The translations under genes were made by a program, and so were the position numbers. Positions 1 to 12,070 of a stretch of DNA of 64,000 bases are shown in pieces. Positions within the stretch are counted from its first letter, which is position 1, and each line of letters begins with the position of its first letter. The DNA lies in NCBI GenBank assembly GCA_023055505.1, contig JALIRH010000002.1, forward strand, positions 22,946,437-23,010,436. The letters are read 5' to 3'. Under the pieces are notes generated by a model. The model saw only the letters and a program-made list of their open reading frames with translations. It was not told where the DNA came from and ran no database searches. The DNA is from Callipepla californica brunnescens (Eukaryota > Chordata > Aves > Galliformes > Odontophoridae).

Positions 1-28
1 AGGGAAGTTATTGTCATATCTCATATCT

Positions 29-318
29 CATGTGTGTTCAGCTCTGAGGCCCCCAGTACAAGAAAGACATGGGGCTGTTGGTGAGGGTCCAGAGGAGGGC
101 CACAACGATGATAAGAGGTCTGGAGCATGTGTACTACAAGACAGGATGACAAACTGTTCAGCCTGGGGAAGAGAAGGAGAGCCCTCATTGCAGCATTTCA
201 ATATACAAAGCTTGTAAGATGGAGAGACTTTTTCCCAGGGCCTGCAAGGACAAGACAAGGGAAATGTTTTCAAACTAAAAAGAGTAGATTTAAATTAGGA
301 AGAAACTCTTTACTTAGA
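29..318 (+). mobile_element. CR1 LINE fragment, lacking its 3' terminus
   Basis: The stretch reads like the last part of a CR1 retrotransposon. It starts with a block of the type TGTGTTCAGCTCTG, followed by CCCCCAGTACAAGAAAGACAT, GTCCAGAGGAGGGCCAC, CTGTTCAGCCTGGGGAAGAG and TAGGAAGAAACTCTTTACTT. All lie in the order seen in avian CR1 elements. Similarity fades at about 318, before the terminal 3' untranslated part that CR1 copies normally keep. The 3' end has therefore been deleted or has decayed. Open frames here are relics and are not called as genes. The exact subfamily cannot be set by eye. Confidence 0.88.
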
Positions 319-3300
319 GTTAATCCAGATGACAATTAGTGTATCTTGAACAAGAACAGATACCATATGGAGACTTTTCCTTTGTGTAGTTTGGAATGTT
401 TTCTTCCTCTTCTATTACAAAATATTTAAGAAGTACTAGAGAAAATGCCCTTAGTTCTTTGATCGCTGGCTTTGCAACTTTTCACCACTTAACCATGTTT
501 CTCTCTTGCTTGCTTTTTTTTTTTTTTCCTAAAGAAAGAAAAGTGATATTCCAACTTGAGGCCCTAAGTAAGACATTTTTCATTTATCAGTGACTTCAAA
601 AGGGCAGCCATCCAAACAAAGCAACCTGTGACACTGAAACTGACCCACTGCTGAAGTGAATTTAACTGACTCACTGTGGTGGCCACCTTAGCTGCCTTTG
701 AAGTAATTTTAGCTGTCAGTGATCAATAATGCCTCAAAGAGAAAAAAATAAAAAACAAAAAAGTGTTAATGTGACCTTTTTAATGATGGTCTTTCACTGA
801 GGCCTATGAAATGCATAGCTTTTGTCCGTGCTGGCCTGTTCTTACTCTTTTATTGTCTCTAAAACTTAATGATTTGGGGAGAACAGTAAAAATCAAGTGC
901 TTTCTTGTATGTTATCGCTATGAATTAAAATGTTACAAAGACAAGACAAAATAAGATGAGATTTCTAAGTTTTGGAAGCTGATGATATTCAGCTGTGGGG
1001 GAAGAAAAGGTACAAATGCATTACAGTGCATGCACCATTTCCTCTTCCAAAGATTATTTTTCTACCCTAAAGATTATGTTCTCAGGCAAAGCTACATTGC
1101 AACTTCAGAAATAACTTTCTTCCTTTGTCTGAGTCTGGACTGTCCTGGATTTCCAAACGAATTCATGTGTCCAGAATAATACTACAGTTCCACGTGGCTT
1201 CACACATTCCACCCCAGATGGCTGAATTCGTCTATGGTGTGAACCATTCATCTATGTTTAACTTCAGTGTGTTCTTGAATTTCTTTTAAGTGAAAGCCAT
1301 GATTCCAGAGTGTCCTGCAATGTCTAATCTTCCAGTCTGCATGCTTTCCTTTTCCTTGTGGTCTGGCTGAACTTTTATGATTTAATTTGATGCTGCCTTG
1401 TTGAAGCTTTGCATATTCACTCAGATACTGTAACCTACACTGCATGTTTGGCATTCAGTTTTCTTTTGTGTGTGTGCTGTTGTTTTGTCCTTGCATCTAC
1501 TGCCAACCAATTATTTAAAATTGTTATTATATTATTTTAAGATCTTCCTGTGAGTCACTGCTTGCTTCCTCAGTATAGTATGTTTTCACTTGGCTCTTAT
1601 TCTGTGCAAACTTTGGCATAGTGGTTTCCCTAGTCATACTTACTGCAAATGATTCAACATATTAACTAGCAGAAGGTTTTACTCCAAAAGTCTCTCTCTA
1701 CTTATTTTTAGTTTCCATTTTTTTGGTACCTTTTGTATATATTTGACACAATTTTTCCTTGTACATTTTTGGCCTTTACATGTTGGAGAATTAATTTTAT
1801 CCATATCTGTAAGATAGTTTATTCACTAAGGTTGTTCATATCTGCAGCCTAGGAGATTCTGTGTACATTTTCCATTCTCTTTCACAGAGAAACTTCATCC
1901 CTAATTCCTATCTCTCACAATCTACTCAGCCTCCCAAGATCTTGCAGCCGCATGAACTGATTACTTGCATGGTTTAGTAAAGTGGGGATCTGATGTTGCC
2001 ACAGATTCACAATTACATTCCTCAGAGCATTCAAACACTTAATATTTTCTAGTTTTTTAGCTCTGTTGACCAGATAGTGCATTGTGCATAGAATACAACA
2101 GCGTGATTGCTCTTACTCTGTTTTCTTCTTTTACAATGACCTCTTTCCATTTCCATTTGTATTTGAAATTACGTGTGATTTCTAATAATATGTCTATTCA
2201 GGCTCGTCTGATCTGGATATGCCAGCATGATCATTATTTATCTTTTGCTTTTTTTTTTTTTTTTTTTGTATTGTTTCTACTTCTTTTTTTTGCTCTTTAT
2301 GGTGTCTTGGAAGTCCTTACAGAAAGAAGTCTCTGACATCATTTTCAAGACTTCTGTAAGTACAGAAAGATGTGAGACTTTTAGCCCTTATGCAACCTTC
2401 TAGATGTTCTTTCTCAGTGAAAACCTGCTGAAAGCACTTACTGTTCAGTATTGCTGAATTAAAACAAACCACAAACACTCAGGTAAACCTTGAGAGCTTG
2501 ACAGCTATTCCTGGTGAACAGGATCTCTTGAATCTTTTTTGCTGGGGCTCACATCACTGTAGTTTATACAAACCCTATTCATAGAGGATGTAAGCCTAGG
2601 TACAGCCTCTCCCTAAAAAAGCCTCCATCAGACACAGGAGCATTGATTCCTGTCCCTGATGACTGCTACAGCAGTAGCCAGCAAGACCACTACTCTTGAA
2701 AAATTTCTAGACAACATATGAGATCTGATGCTTCTACCACAGAAATCTGGGCCCTTTTTAGAGGGCTGCTGGGAATTAGAGAAACCCTCCAAAAAGTTAA
2801 ACCTGAACCATTCTTTAAAAAATAGCTTTTTCCATGCTTCAGTGGGGTGACATAATGAAAAGAGAATTTTTTTTTATTTGATATTTTCCTGAACAACATT
2901 GCTTACATAAGTTATCCTCTTCCTGCCCCGCGGACACAGAACTTCATTCCTACCATGTCTGTAGAGGTAGAAGACTTGTGAAATGGGCAGCACAAACGTC
3001 AGTCTGGATCTGGCTTCACAGACTGGTGAATAAACTAGCATATTTCAAAAGTTAATGCTTCGAACCACAGGACTCCTCTTATCAAGCAGTGAAGGAGCTA
3101 AGGTGCCATCCTCCTCCACAGGTTACAGGGAGAAAAAAGCATTCCATAGGGTACAGCATGACCATTTAAAAAGGCAATTTATTCCATCAGAAATTCAAAT
3201 TAAAGAATATCTTGAAATTCTGGTTTTTTTTTGGAATTTTTTCTGGAAATTGTGAAACTGTTTTAGTCAGGAAATATATTTCTTGTTAGAGTTCAAGTTA

Positions 3301-4849
3301 AAACAAAAACTCATCCTTCATCTAACTTTTCAGATTATGAAATAATTCAACATAACAACAGAAGCTGCTGCAGTATGGTGCAAAGACCATTAATATCAAA
3401 GTCTTTCAGAAGCAGCTGTGATACCCTAAAGGCTCAAGCAACTTTGGAACTTGTATCTCACTTTCAGAAGTAACAGGCATATAGGAGCTTTGGTCCCTTG
3501 ATAGACAAGAACATGGTGAGTTTTTCTACCTAAACCATCCTTGAAAATGATGCTCAAGCTCCTGCATCCTGAGAGACTACTACACTTAATCAGTGTGTAT
3601 GTGTTTTTCCCTGAGATGTGGGAGTCAGGGGAATACCCTTTAACGTTCTAGAAGTTAAGCTGCTGGTCAGAGACTCCTTCATAGGGGGGAACGGGCCATT
3701 CAACAAGAAATTCTTGTCTGTGTTCTAATGAAGACTGTGTTTTGAAGGAGCCGTTCTCTGCAGTACCTGAGGATGCATCTCAGACGACTAGTTTAGACCA
3801 AATACCTCTTGGAGGACTTAAGTAAGATAAATTTCACTGTTAGTCATTTCCTTCTGCTTGCCTTCCCCCAAAATCCGGAGATCTTGTCTAAACTTTTGTA
3901 GATAATGTACCTTCATTTATCAGCATCCTTTCATGGATTTGATTATTTTTAAAGCCGGCTTTCTCTAGATTCAGCCCATGAGAAACATGATACATCACGT
4001 TGTATGTGTAGGGCCTGACAGTCTGTGACTTGCTTTACTATGAATGGGACTGAAAAGCTGTTTGCAAATCAAAACAACTACTCAGAAGGGCATGCTAACA
4101 TGTGGCACTGATCTTCTGTTTGGACACTGACTTCCCCATTACCTGTGAAAGCACATGAAGCATTTGGAGAATGAGGAGGCATTGATTAGCTTTCCGCACT
4201 TCTCTCTGCAGGTTATCCATGCAGCTATTCACCTCCTTTGTCAAGTTATTGGAATGAGTTGTGGAGTCTTCAAGGCCTACCTGATGACATAAAGCCTGAA
4301 CAGAGACAGAAGGCACCAGCAAGAAATGCTGAACTGGGTGCTTGTGCTTATAGATCTTAAACCCAAAGTGATGGATCAATTTCCTCACCACTCCTCTTGC
4401 TCCTTCTTGAATAAAGTTGAGAACACTGTTGTGGCTTTACGCTATCCTCCTGAGGATGCTGTAGCAGAAACAGGAGTGAAATCATCAGTGTTAGCCTTGG
4501 TGTCATTGAACACAGCAAATAAAAGTTTTGGTGTCAGGCAAGTCTTCACTTAGCCTGTCATGAAGGCTGTGTGTGCTTTCCCCTGCCTGTCCCTGCAGGT
4601 CACAGCTGCGCTTGGAGGGACATCTGAGCAGGCCATGTCACTGCTGCATTTACAGCCCAGCATACTGTAACATCTCAGCTGTGCTAAAAGAAGGAGAAAA
4701 AACTCCTGTGGCCCAAGATGAATACACAATCCTCCCAGACTTCCCTGCTGTGGAACCAGTGATGACTAGGAACAGGAAGGGCAGGGGAGCTGAGGAGCCA
4801 GGGTCACTGATTAGTGTCTGCAGACACTTCTTGGTGTCTGCTGCTGCTC
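319..4849. other. Unannotated AT-rich sequence, no gene seen
   Basis: I see no gene or recognisable repeat beyond short T runs (514-527, 2249-2267). The longest minus-strand frame (4095-4391, 98 codons) has a mildly helical middle part (about residues 47-80). It has no recognised domain and no convincing exon borders, and its length is expected by chance. Confidence 0.6.
2249..2267. repeat. Poly-T tract, 19 bases
   Basis: An uninterrupted run of 19 T, followed by a second T-rich patch near 2282-2291. It could be the reverse complement of an old poly-A tail, but no retrocopy body or target duplication is visible beside it. Confidence 0.85.
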
Positions 4850-4975
4850 AGGAGGATGTTGAGCAACCTGATCTAGTGGGAGGTGTCCCTGCCTATAGTC
4901 TGGAAATAGATAAAATTGAAAGTCCCTTCCAACCCAAACCATTCTATGACTTAAGATTCTATGATACCTGGAGGA
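4850..4975 (+). mobile_element. CR1 LINE 3' end
   Basis: A short CR1 tail. GAGCAACCTGATCTAGTGGG is followed by GTGTCCCTGCC, GTCCCTTCCAACCCAAACC and the terminal ATTCTATGAC...ATTCTATGATA repeat. This is the standard order of a CR1 3' untranslated region, and the repeat tail replaces poly-A. A 145-codon frame at 4573-5010 runs through this tail and is not a gene. Its upstream part (4573-4849) is not recognised. Confidence 0.9.
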
Positions 4976-6360
4976 AATATGTACAAACGTTTTGGCATAG
5001 TCTCCTGTGAGTTAAAATTCCCTTTGTAGGCACACATAAACAGTCATCTACACATCTCACGCTACAATGAACAGTGCGATGTTAATGGATTCATCCCCTC
5101 ACAGTAGCAATCTGTCTTACAAGCATTACTCCAGAAAGTGACTGGTGGTGCTCAGGCCAAACATGGAAGTACAAGAACATGTCAGACCACTGTGCATCCT
5201 TCCAGTATGCCCTTGGATAAGTTTTCTTGTTTTCTGTCATAGATGCAATCAGAAAATGTGGGAATGTGCTTACTTGCCTTAGTACAGGAATTCAAAATAT
5301 AGCAGTGAATGAGTTTATTTGGATCTTTTCTTCATACAGAAGATTACCTCTGGTTATCGTTGTGTAAGGAATAAAATGTTCAACAGTCAGTGGCTCAGCT
5401 TGCAAAGTTCAGCTCCAGCAATCCCCACAGTGCACAGGGAGGTGTGGGTGTCTCATCAGCTCTCTTAGATCCTGTCCAGCTCCAGCTGTAACCTTTAAAA
5501 TAATGCCTTAAGGCACAATTAGCTGCCGCATAGTTTGGTTTTGTTTTGTTTTAAGTTGCCTGAGACTTCAGAGTGTAATAGACCTTCAGACTACAGGGAT
5601 GCAATAAGAACAAGTTCCTTGACCTTTTATTCTCCTTATAAACCATTTAATGGAGCAGACTCATGAATTTTTGTTTAAATGCTGTCATGCTATGTCTGCT
5701 CTAAAACTTTGTGCTATCATTTAAGTATCCATCAGACATGAATTAGAATTACTTTTAACTACTACGCAGAGCAGTTTCAAAGTAAATCTGCAGTACAGCA
5801 GAAAAAACTCTCCTACCAATTAGAAAATTGCATAAAAAAAATTTTAGTAAGTTTTATCAGAGGAGGGTTGTGGATCAATCTGCGCATGAAATAACAATAA
5901 TTTGCTGCCCTGGTAGATGTAGGGCAGAAAATGCAAACATCAACGGGAAACCCAGAAAGAGATTCTGCATGGCATATACCTCTGTCTGCAACAATAATTT
6001 TCTACTGTCTGTGTCACATATGCCTTCCCTTAGCTGTTCCTATTAACCTTTCTTACCCAGGAGCTTCCCAGTAATTGAGATTGCTCCATCACAGCTTCAA
6101 TGCTGTTAATCTTTGGTGGCCATCATGATCCTAAGGATGTTCAGAGCTCAGAAGAGGATTTTGAAGGGATCACAAAATGAATCCTACTGTAATAGAAGCC
6201 CCGAAACAGTAACCAAAGCTTCTGGGAATTCTGAGTACCCAGCACAGTCTATTTATTCTAATAGGGGTTGCTAACCTTTCTGACAGTTGCCTTGTATCTT
6301 TTTGTAGCAGTAGAACAAGGTCTGGAGCCTCCACATTGGGATGAAATTCACCCCTCAGCA

Positions 6361-6412
6361 AAGGTGATCCTTTGCTGCAATTATCAAAGGCAATCCTTTA
6401 CTGCAATAATCA
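6361..6412. repeat. 26-base imperfect tandem duplication
   Basis: Two adjacent 26-base units, 6361-6386 and 6387-6412, each of the form AAGG..ATCCTTT.CTGCAA.ATCA. They differ at only a few positions. This looks like a simple local duplication. Confidence 0.85.
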
Positions 6413-6914
6413 GACCTGCAGCTGTGACAGATCAAAAAGCAGAGGACAGAGTGGCCTTAATGCCCCTTTAGCCTTGATTCACTTCGCTTGTGAGAAAAGA
6501 AAAAAAGGACTTCGGCTCTAAAATTAGACTTCTGTTAACCCCCTGTTCAGAGTAGAATTTCTCATTGGGCAATGAATCTCTAGGGATAATATGATCCCGA
6601 TGGTCTGCTTTACCTCTTCCAGGTGAGAAATATTTATCTGTGTTTTAAAACTGCATTTAAATTATCTCTTTTGTATAATCACTGTACTACATCTTTCCCT
6701 CAGCCATTCCACCAGACTCTAGCAGGTGACACCAAACAGAAGGATCAATGACTTGTACTAAAGTTCAGAAGTTTAGAGTAAGTTCTAAAAGTTATTAGAA
6801 ATTAATACAAATTATTTTTAAAGAGGTAGCTCACGTGATTTTTTGAGCATCTTTATTTTTAAACTGATGAACTCTTATGCTGTTTAAAGAGAACTTCTAA
6901 CTATCAGAATACTC

Positions 6915-6935
6915 AAAAAAAAAAAAAAAAAAAAA
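6915..6935. repeat. Poly-A tract, 21 bases
   Basis: An uninterrupted run of 21 A, followed by GAAAGAAAAC. No retrotransposed body is recognisable upstream, so it is listed only as a homopolymer. Confidence 0.9.
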
Positions 6936-7374
6936 GAAAGAAAACATCACTCGCTGTGTTGCCTTAGCAAAACAACCCCGAGATAACCTTAGGTTGGCCA
7001 TGCTATTTCCTTCTGTGCACAATAATGAATTCACAAATTTTTCTCCCTCCAGTGGTCAGATTTGTAAGCACCATGCAGACAATTTTCCACCACCACTGTG
7101 GGTCCATTTAACAGAAAACACTTCCTTTGTTTTCTTGCTGAGTTTACAACTGTACCAAAGCATTCACAAAGTGATATTAGGTGCTTGTGTGCCTAAGGTT
7201 CTATAGAGATTTGCTGTCTGCAATGGATAGTTGAGAAAATAAAACAACAGCATGATGCTATTTTCAAGTAGAGAAATAAAAGGCAGGATAGTGAGATTAC
7301 CCAATTTAGTTCTTCATGTTTAATTTTTAGGCTTAATAAATATTGAGCAATACAGGCTCAAGTTAGATGCAATG

Positions 7375-7711
7375 AATTGCTCCAAAAGCAATGCCTTCTA
7401 TTTATTTCCATGTAAACTACAACAGATACAGATTGCCACTGCTAAAATGCACCATCCACCCCCTCACTGCCCTCACATCCACTGTTTAGTCTTCATAAAT
7501 GTTCAGTAAGCATCAGTGAATGTCAGTGGGTGTCAGTTTTTCTGTGTGGGAGAATTCAATCCCACAACTTTTCTTCCAAGTCAGATACCATTTTTCAGAC
7601 TACACACAGCCACAAAATATAATGGAACATTGTCTACTGCCACACCACCGTCCAGCTCTGACACTGTGGGCCAACACAATAAAGTAGGAGGCATTACTTT
7701 TGGAACAGCCA
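7375..7711 (-). mobile_element. Internally deleted mariner (Tc1/mariner) element
   Basis: A 337-base non-autonomous mariner copy with imperfect terminal inverted repeats. The left end has GCTCCAAAAGCAATGCCTTCT; the right end has GGAGGCATTACTTTTGGAAC. Compared by eye with the longer copy at 35978-37276, bases 7376-7432 match the reverse complement of its 3' end (about 37221-37275). Bases 7450-7708 match the reverse complement of its 5' end (about 35981-36292). About 930 bases of transposase sequence are therefore missing between the two parts. It lies on the minus strand and cannot encode a transposase. A clear TA target duplication is not visible. A 75-codon frame at 7516-7743 is a by-product. 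Confidence 0.85.
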
Positions 7712-10700
7712 TCAGACTGTTTAAAGATTGCAAATACAGCTAACACAGCAGAGTTGCAATATTATACATCTAGATTGTATAGCTGTACATACGCTGCCTC
7801 TTCATTTCTATGTACTTTCAGCATTTGAGAAGCATTGTTACATCTCATTTGAGAAGCATCGTTATGTTTCATATACAGATCACTGTATTCTCTACAGCAT
7901 TATCAATTTACATTACGTGAGCATCCACGCACAGAGAACTGATAGAAGAAACTTTACACATTTCCCTTCTCCCAGAAGCCCTTTCACATCAATATATTAT
8001 TTTGTGAATACAGAAAAATGAGACTTCATTTAGTATTGCAAGTAGGAATATCATGTGGAGGATGACTGCAGTTATCCACTGTTTTCTGGCTTTATCACCT
8101 GGACACTGCTTGGGTCAAGTAGGAGCAAGAAGCGAATTCAAATAACTTTTGACATAAGCAGGGAGGCTGATCTGACTTAAGAGGAAACTAAGGTCAGCAA
8201 CTAATCAGATTTGAGCCATAATCAACATCACACTTTTCACATATGAAGTTATTTTATATGTACTTAGTAACATTCATTCAGATGCTGCCAAGTCCACCAC
8301 ACGCAGGCTGCCTTCAGCAACCTGGAGCCTTATATCTACCGAGTTTTATCAACTGAAAACAAAAATGGAGAATACTACAGAGCTTGGTGCTGCTTACAGC
8401 TCCAGCCATGCTGTGAGGCCACTTTCCAGTACAGCCATCAGAAAGAAATATGTATGATGTATCTCCTGTAGCCCAGTGAAATATCAGGGGTAGCTGCGAA
8501 GACCTCCTTGCACTGAATTAATGCTTCTCTTACCAGGTACAGCGGTGCTCTTGTAGCAATTGTTGGTATATTGCTTCAGGGAATCTGGGGCAGGGCATTT
8601 CATCACGCTAGCCTTTAATTTAGGTACACAGTCAAAAAAAAGCTTGACTCCTGACTATCCTTCTAGAGGTGATGGAAAGACACGGAATGACTATGTCACA
8701 GATTCACTGCATGAAAACAGAAGTGCCAAAATACCAAACTGCTTCCCTGCCTGCAATCAGCCCTCTTTCCATGGCTGTGGAGGAGTGCAGAGAGCCAGAT
8801 AGGCACACTATTTTCATATGACAACAGCTAGGTGGGAAGCAGGCAGAAAACAGTGCCTCTGGGAACTACTTCACTGGTTCATTCATTACTGGGCAGTCAG
8901 GCATGAAGTTGACTGAGCACATAATGATACCAAAATCTAGAGATCTACTGGTGGGCATTTACATGATACTTCATCACCTAATGTGGTCTGTGGAGGTCTG
9001 AGGAGCAGAGCCTAGGCAGTGACACAGCTTCTCCTTCCATGAGCACTCCCATAGCAGTGCTCACTTCCAGGGGTGACCACCTGCATTGCTCTGGCTTGCC
9101 AGCAGCTGATGGTATAAGAGTTTCATTCGTTGTAGCAGGAGCTCAGACACCTGTGCACATACAGGCACTGAAACATAACGTGGCCTCGCTCTCACCCCAC
9201 ACGTGTAGCAGTACAAAGAAATTGGAGATAAAATAGGATCAGAAATAAAAACAACTTTACACAAAAGAAAAAGCTCTTTTCTGGGGTTTTATGTTACTTG
9301 CTTAGCCTTGAGCTATTAATAAACCTACAGACACAGGTTTAGCAATAGGGATCAGTCTATTAGTTTAAAGACCAATATATTATTTTAGCAAATGGAATTA
9401 GTGAGTGCTAGTCCTAAAACTTTCCATTTTAATTTTACTTGGTATGTGAACAGCCTTGTTTTTCTCAATCATTATGATTCACAGAAGCGCAGGAGTTGAA
9501 ATAGACTACTTTTACTTTGCATCAACCAGGTGCAAGGAACTTTTCCTTGGATTTCACATAGATTGTTTTGGATTAGAGTGTATGAAGACAGAAAGTTGCT
9601 CATTATGGCCTAACAAGCAATGGAAGTTTGCCAAACTGTGGAAGAACAGCCAGAGGTCAGCCAAAATTCTCTCTGATGAAGCTGATTATGGAAAAATGAG
9701 GAGAAAGTAGGTGGTTCTATGACCACCTTGGACACCTGAGATGCAACTGTGCGTACACAGGGAGACATTAGTATATATTAATGAGCTCTTGGAAAAACAT
9801 GAATATGTATACCAATGTATTGCATGCGTATTTTTAACTGTTTAAATTTAGAACCTGAACTCTAAGAGTGTGAGCTTAATTTCTCAAGCAGATCAGTACG
9901 TATCATAAGGAATAATGGAATGCCACTCTAACACCACATTGGAGTTATAGAGAGTTTTCTTCCCAGAGTTCAGATGACATGAGGACAAAAATCTGGCAAT
10001 CAGGTTTGAGTAGCATCACACTATAATGTCTTCCTTAAAGAAAGGAATGATCAAAGAAGGGTCATTCTGCTCTTTTCCTTGCATCTTTTCAATCCGTAGG
10101 ATATTTTCTATGGCAAAAAAAAATAAAAAAAATTTTCTCTGGGAAAAAAATATTGCTTTCCAAAACACCAATGCCATATTCTGCCAAATCAAGATGTTTT
10201 ATTCTCTTGCCTTCTTTTTCATTCTTACTATGGTTTCCTATGGCTTATTTTATGTGTTCAGGTCAAAAGTCTTTCAGAGAAAGCAGATTTGCTGAAGATG
10301 GCACTAACTCTACAGCTCTTCAACAAAATTTCCTGCAGCGAAGAACCTCTGTCTATAACTGTAAATGAGGTTTCCTTTGTATTTTGGTCATTTATAAATA
10401 AGGGGAAATTTTCCATATGTGAGTATTTTACAAACATCCTTCCCTGTGCTGTTTTGCATCTGGAAGTTACCATGTACGGATGGGCATCAGTTGTTCAAGA
10501 TCAGGATAATTTTATTCCATGCAAGGTTTATTTCTGTTACATCACTATGCTGTAAACAAGGTGTCAGATCATACTGCTTCACTTGGAATGACACAACATG
10601 ACTAAATTACAAACAATTCCTTCCCCCAAGAAATTGAAAGCAATATATATTATTTGCAGCTGGAAGAACCACTGTCAATTCATATAGCAGTTTTCACAGT

Positions 10701-11943
10701 AAGAAAACAACAACAAAATAACACAGAGTAATGAGGGCAAACACACAGTCAGCACTGCCAGGCAGAGCCTACCTGTTTTCTTGTGCTTGTTGTGATTGTG
10801 AACTGTTCACTGACATCTCTATTTTTGGACAGTATAGGCTTCTTCTGTGCAGTATGGGACTGAGGCAAGTTATATACTGGTTTCTTTTTATAACTGAAAG
10901 TGTATTCACAAACACTGAAAAAAGCAAGGTGCTGCATACTCCAGGAAAGTGGGTTTACAAGCCAGAGAGTCTTCAAGTAGCAATTATCTCCTCAAAGCTG
11001 TTTGAAGTAGAAAGGAGCAGGGGAAGTGATCCCTTACAGACTGACACTAATCCTTTTGTGTCTGCAGTCCTGGAATTTCCTTTGCGCCGTTGGAGGTTGT
11101 GTCGTTCTTGGGAGACAAAAGTCTAACTTGGCATGGTTCAGATAAGTCTGCATGCAGGTATCTCATGCTGCCAATGTTAGTAGCAGAAAGTAATTAGTGC
11201 GATTTTTTTGGAAGGAGACAAAGCGTTCAGCATCATCAACTGAGTCAGACGCAGTAACTCAGTGAAGGAAATGATGCCTCTAGGGTGGCCCTGTGAGCAG
11301 TGGGTTGAATATGGGTCACAGCAGGCTGCTTTGACAGAGGAAAAGCAAGCCAGGACAGCCATCCTTCCAGGGCTGCCCAGAAGAGCCATCAGCCTTCAGG
11401 AGGTTTCAATCTGCCCTCTACAGCATCAGGGATTGAGTCTGCAGACAAAAGCTTCTGCTTTCAGGAAAGAAGTGCCAGGAGCTCCTTTAATGCCACACAG
11501 TCCTTTTTATTCAAGGGAAAAAAAAAGTTAACTTCTCCAGTACATGCGTTTCAGCTCCTAGGATGTAGCTTGTAAAGAATTTCATGCACTGTGTGGTTGG
11601 TAATTACAGGGAATGGTGGTTTTATAATCAGATTCCAAATGCAGACAAATCTGGCCATGCACAGTTCACATTTCCTGGAGTCTTTTCTAAAGTCAGCCCT
11701 TCTGCAACCTTTCCTTCTAGGTCATTTACCTTGCAATTATCTTAACTCATCAACACTGAGCTTACACAGGACTTCTAATGGATTGTGTGGGTCTAACAGG
11801 CAGTGGGTTTCCTTTGTCTGCTGAAGAGGAAACATTCAGATTTTGAGTTTGCTCTTTCAAGCCTGAAGCCATCCAGTGACTCCAAAGAACACTTTCCATG
11901 ACAAGTCTAGAACCAAGGATGAGTACTTAGCAGGATTATCCTG
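7712..11943. other. Unannotated sequence, no gene seen
   Basis: No recognisable gene or transposon. A 24-base tandem duplication lies at 7822-7869. The longest frame (10731-11126, plus strand, 131 codons) has no domain, signal peptide or repeat that I recognise. Frames of this length are expected by chance here, so it is not called. Confidence 0.6.
7822..7869. repeat. 24-base tandem duplication
   Basis: Two adjacent 24-base units, 7822-7845 and 7846-7869, both beginning CATTTGAGAAGCAT. They differ at a handful of positions in the second half. The unit length is a multiple of three, so the local reading frame repeats too, but the frame has no recognised function. Confidence 0.88.
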
Positions 11944-12070
11944 AAAAGAAAAAAAAAAAAAAAGGAAAAAAATAAAAGAAAAAGAAAAAAAGAAAACAAA
12001 AAGAAAAGGAATACAAAAAGAAAAGGAATAAAGAAAAAAAAGGAAAAGAAAGAAATGGAAAAAAGAACAA
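11944..12070. repeat. A-rich, nearly pure polypurine tract
   Basis: About 127 bases made almost only of A and G (a few T and C interruptions). There is a 15-base A run near the left end and a repeated AAAAAGAAAAGGAATA-type unit near 12000-12030. It may be a decayed poly-A tail expanded by slippage, but no retrocopy body is recognisable on its left side. Confidence 0.9.

Larger units (their letters stand above)
4976..7374. other. Unannotated sequence, no gene seen
   Basis: No gene or large repeat is recognised. The block holds a 26-base imperfect tandem duplication (6361-6412) and a 21-base A run (6915-6935). Open frames are all under about 75 codons. Confidence 0.6.

Noticed and set aside
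1210..1230. CCCCAGATGGCTGA as a CTCF site
   Set aside because: Mismatches at the first and last constrained positions; weaker than the motif at 40080.
4095..4391. Minus-strand frame with helical-looking middle and a CAG/GC...CAG/GT layout, considered as a short exon
   Set aside because: The putative exon between acceptor-like and donor-like words would be only 15 bases, and no flanking exons are recognisable.
4573..5010. 145-codon plus-strand frame
   Set aside because: Its second half is CR1 3' untranslated sequence; no domain in the first half.
10731..11126. 131-codon plus-strand frame considered as a gene
   Set aside because: No recognisable domain or start context; length within chance expectation.
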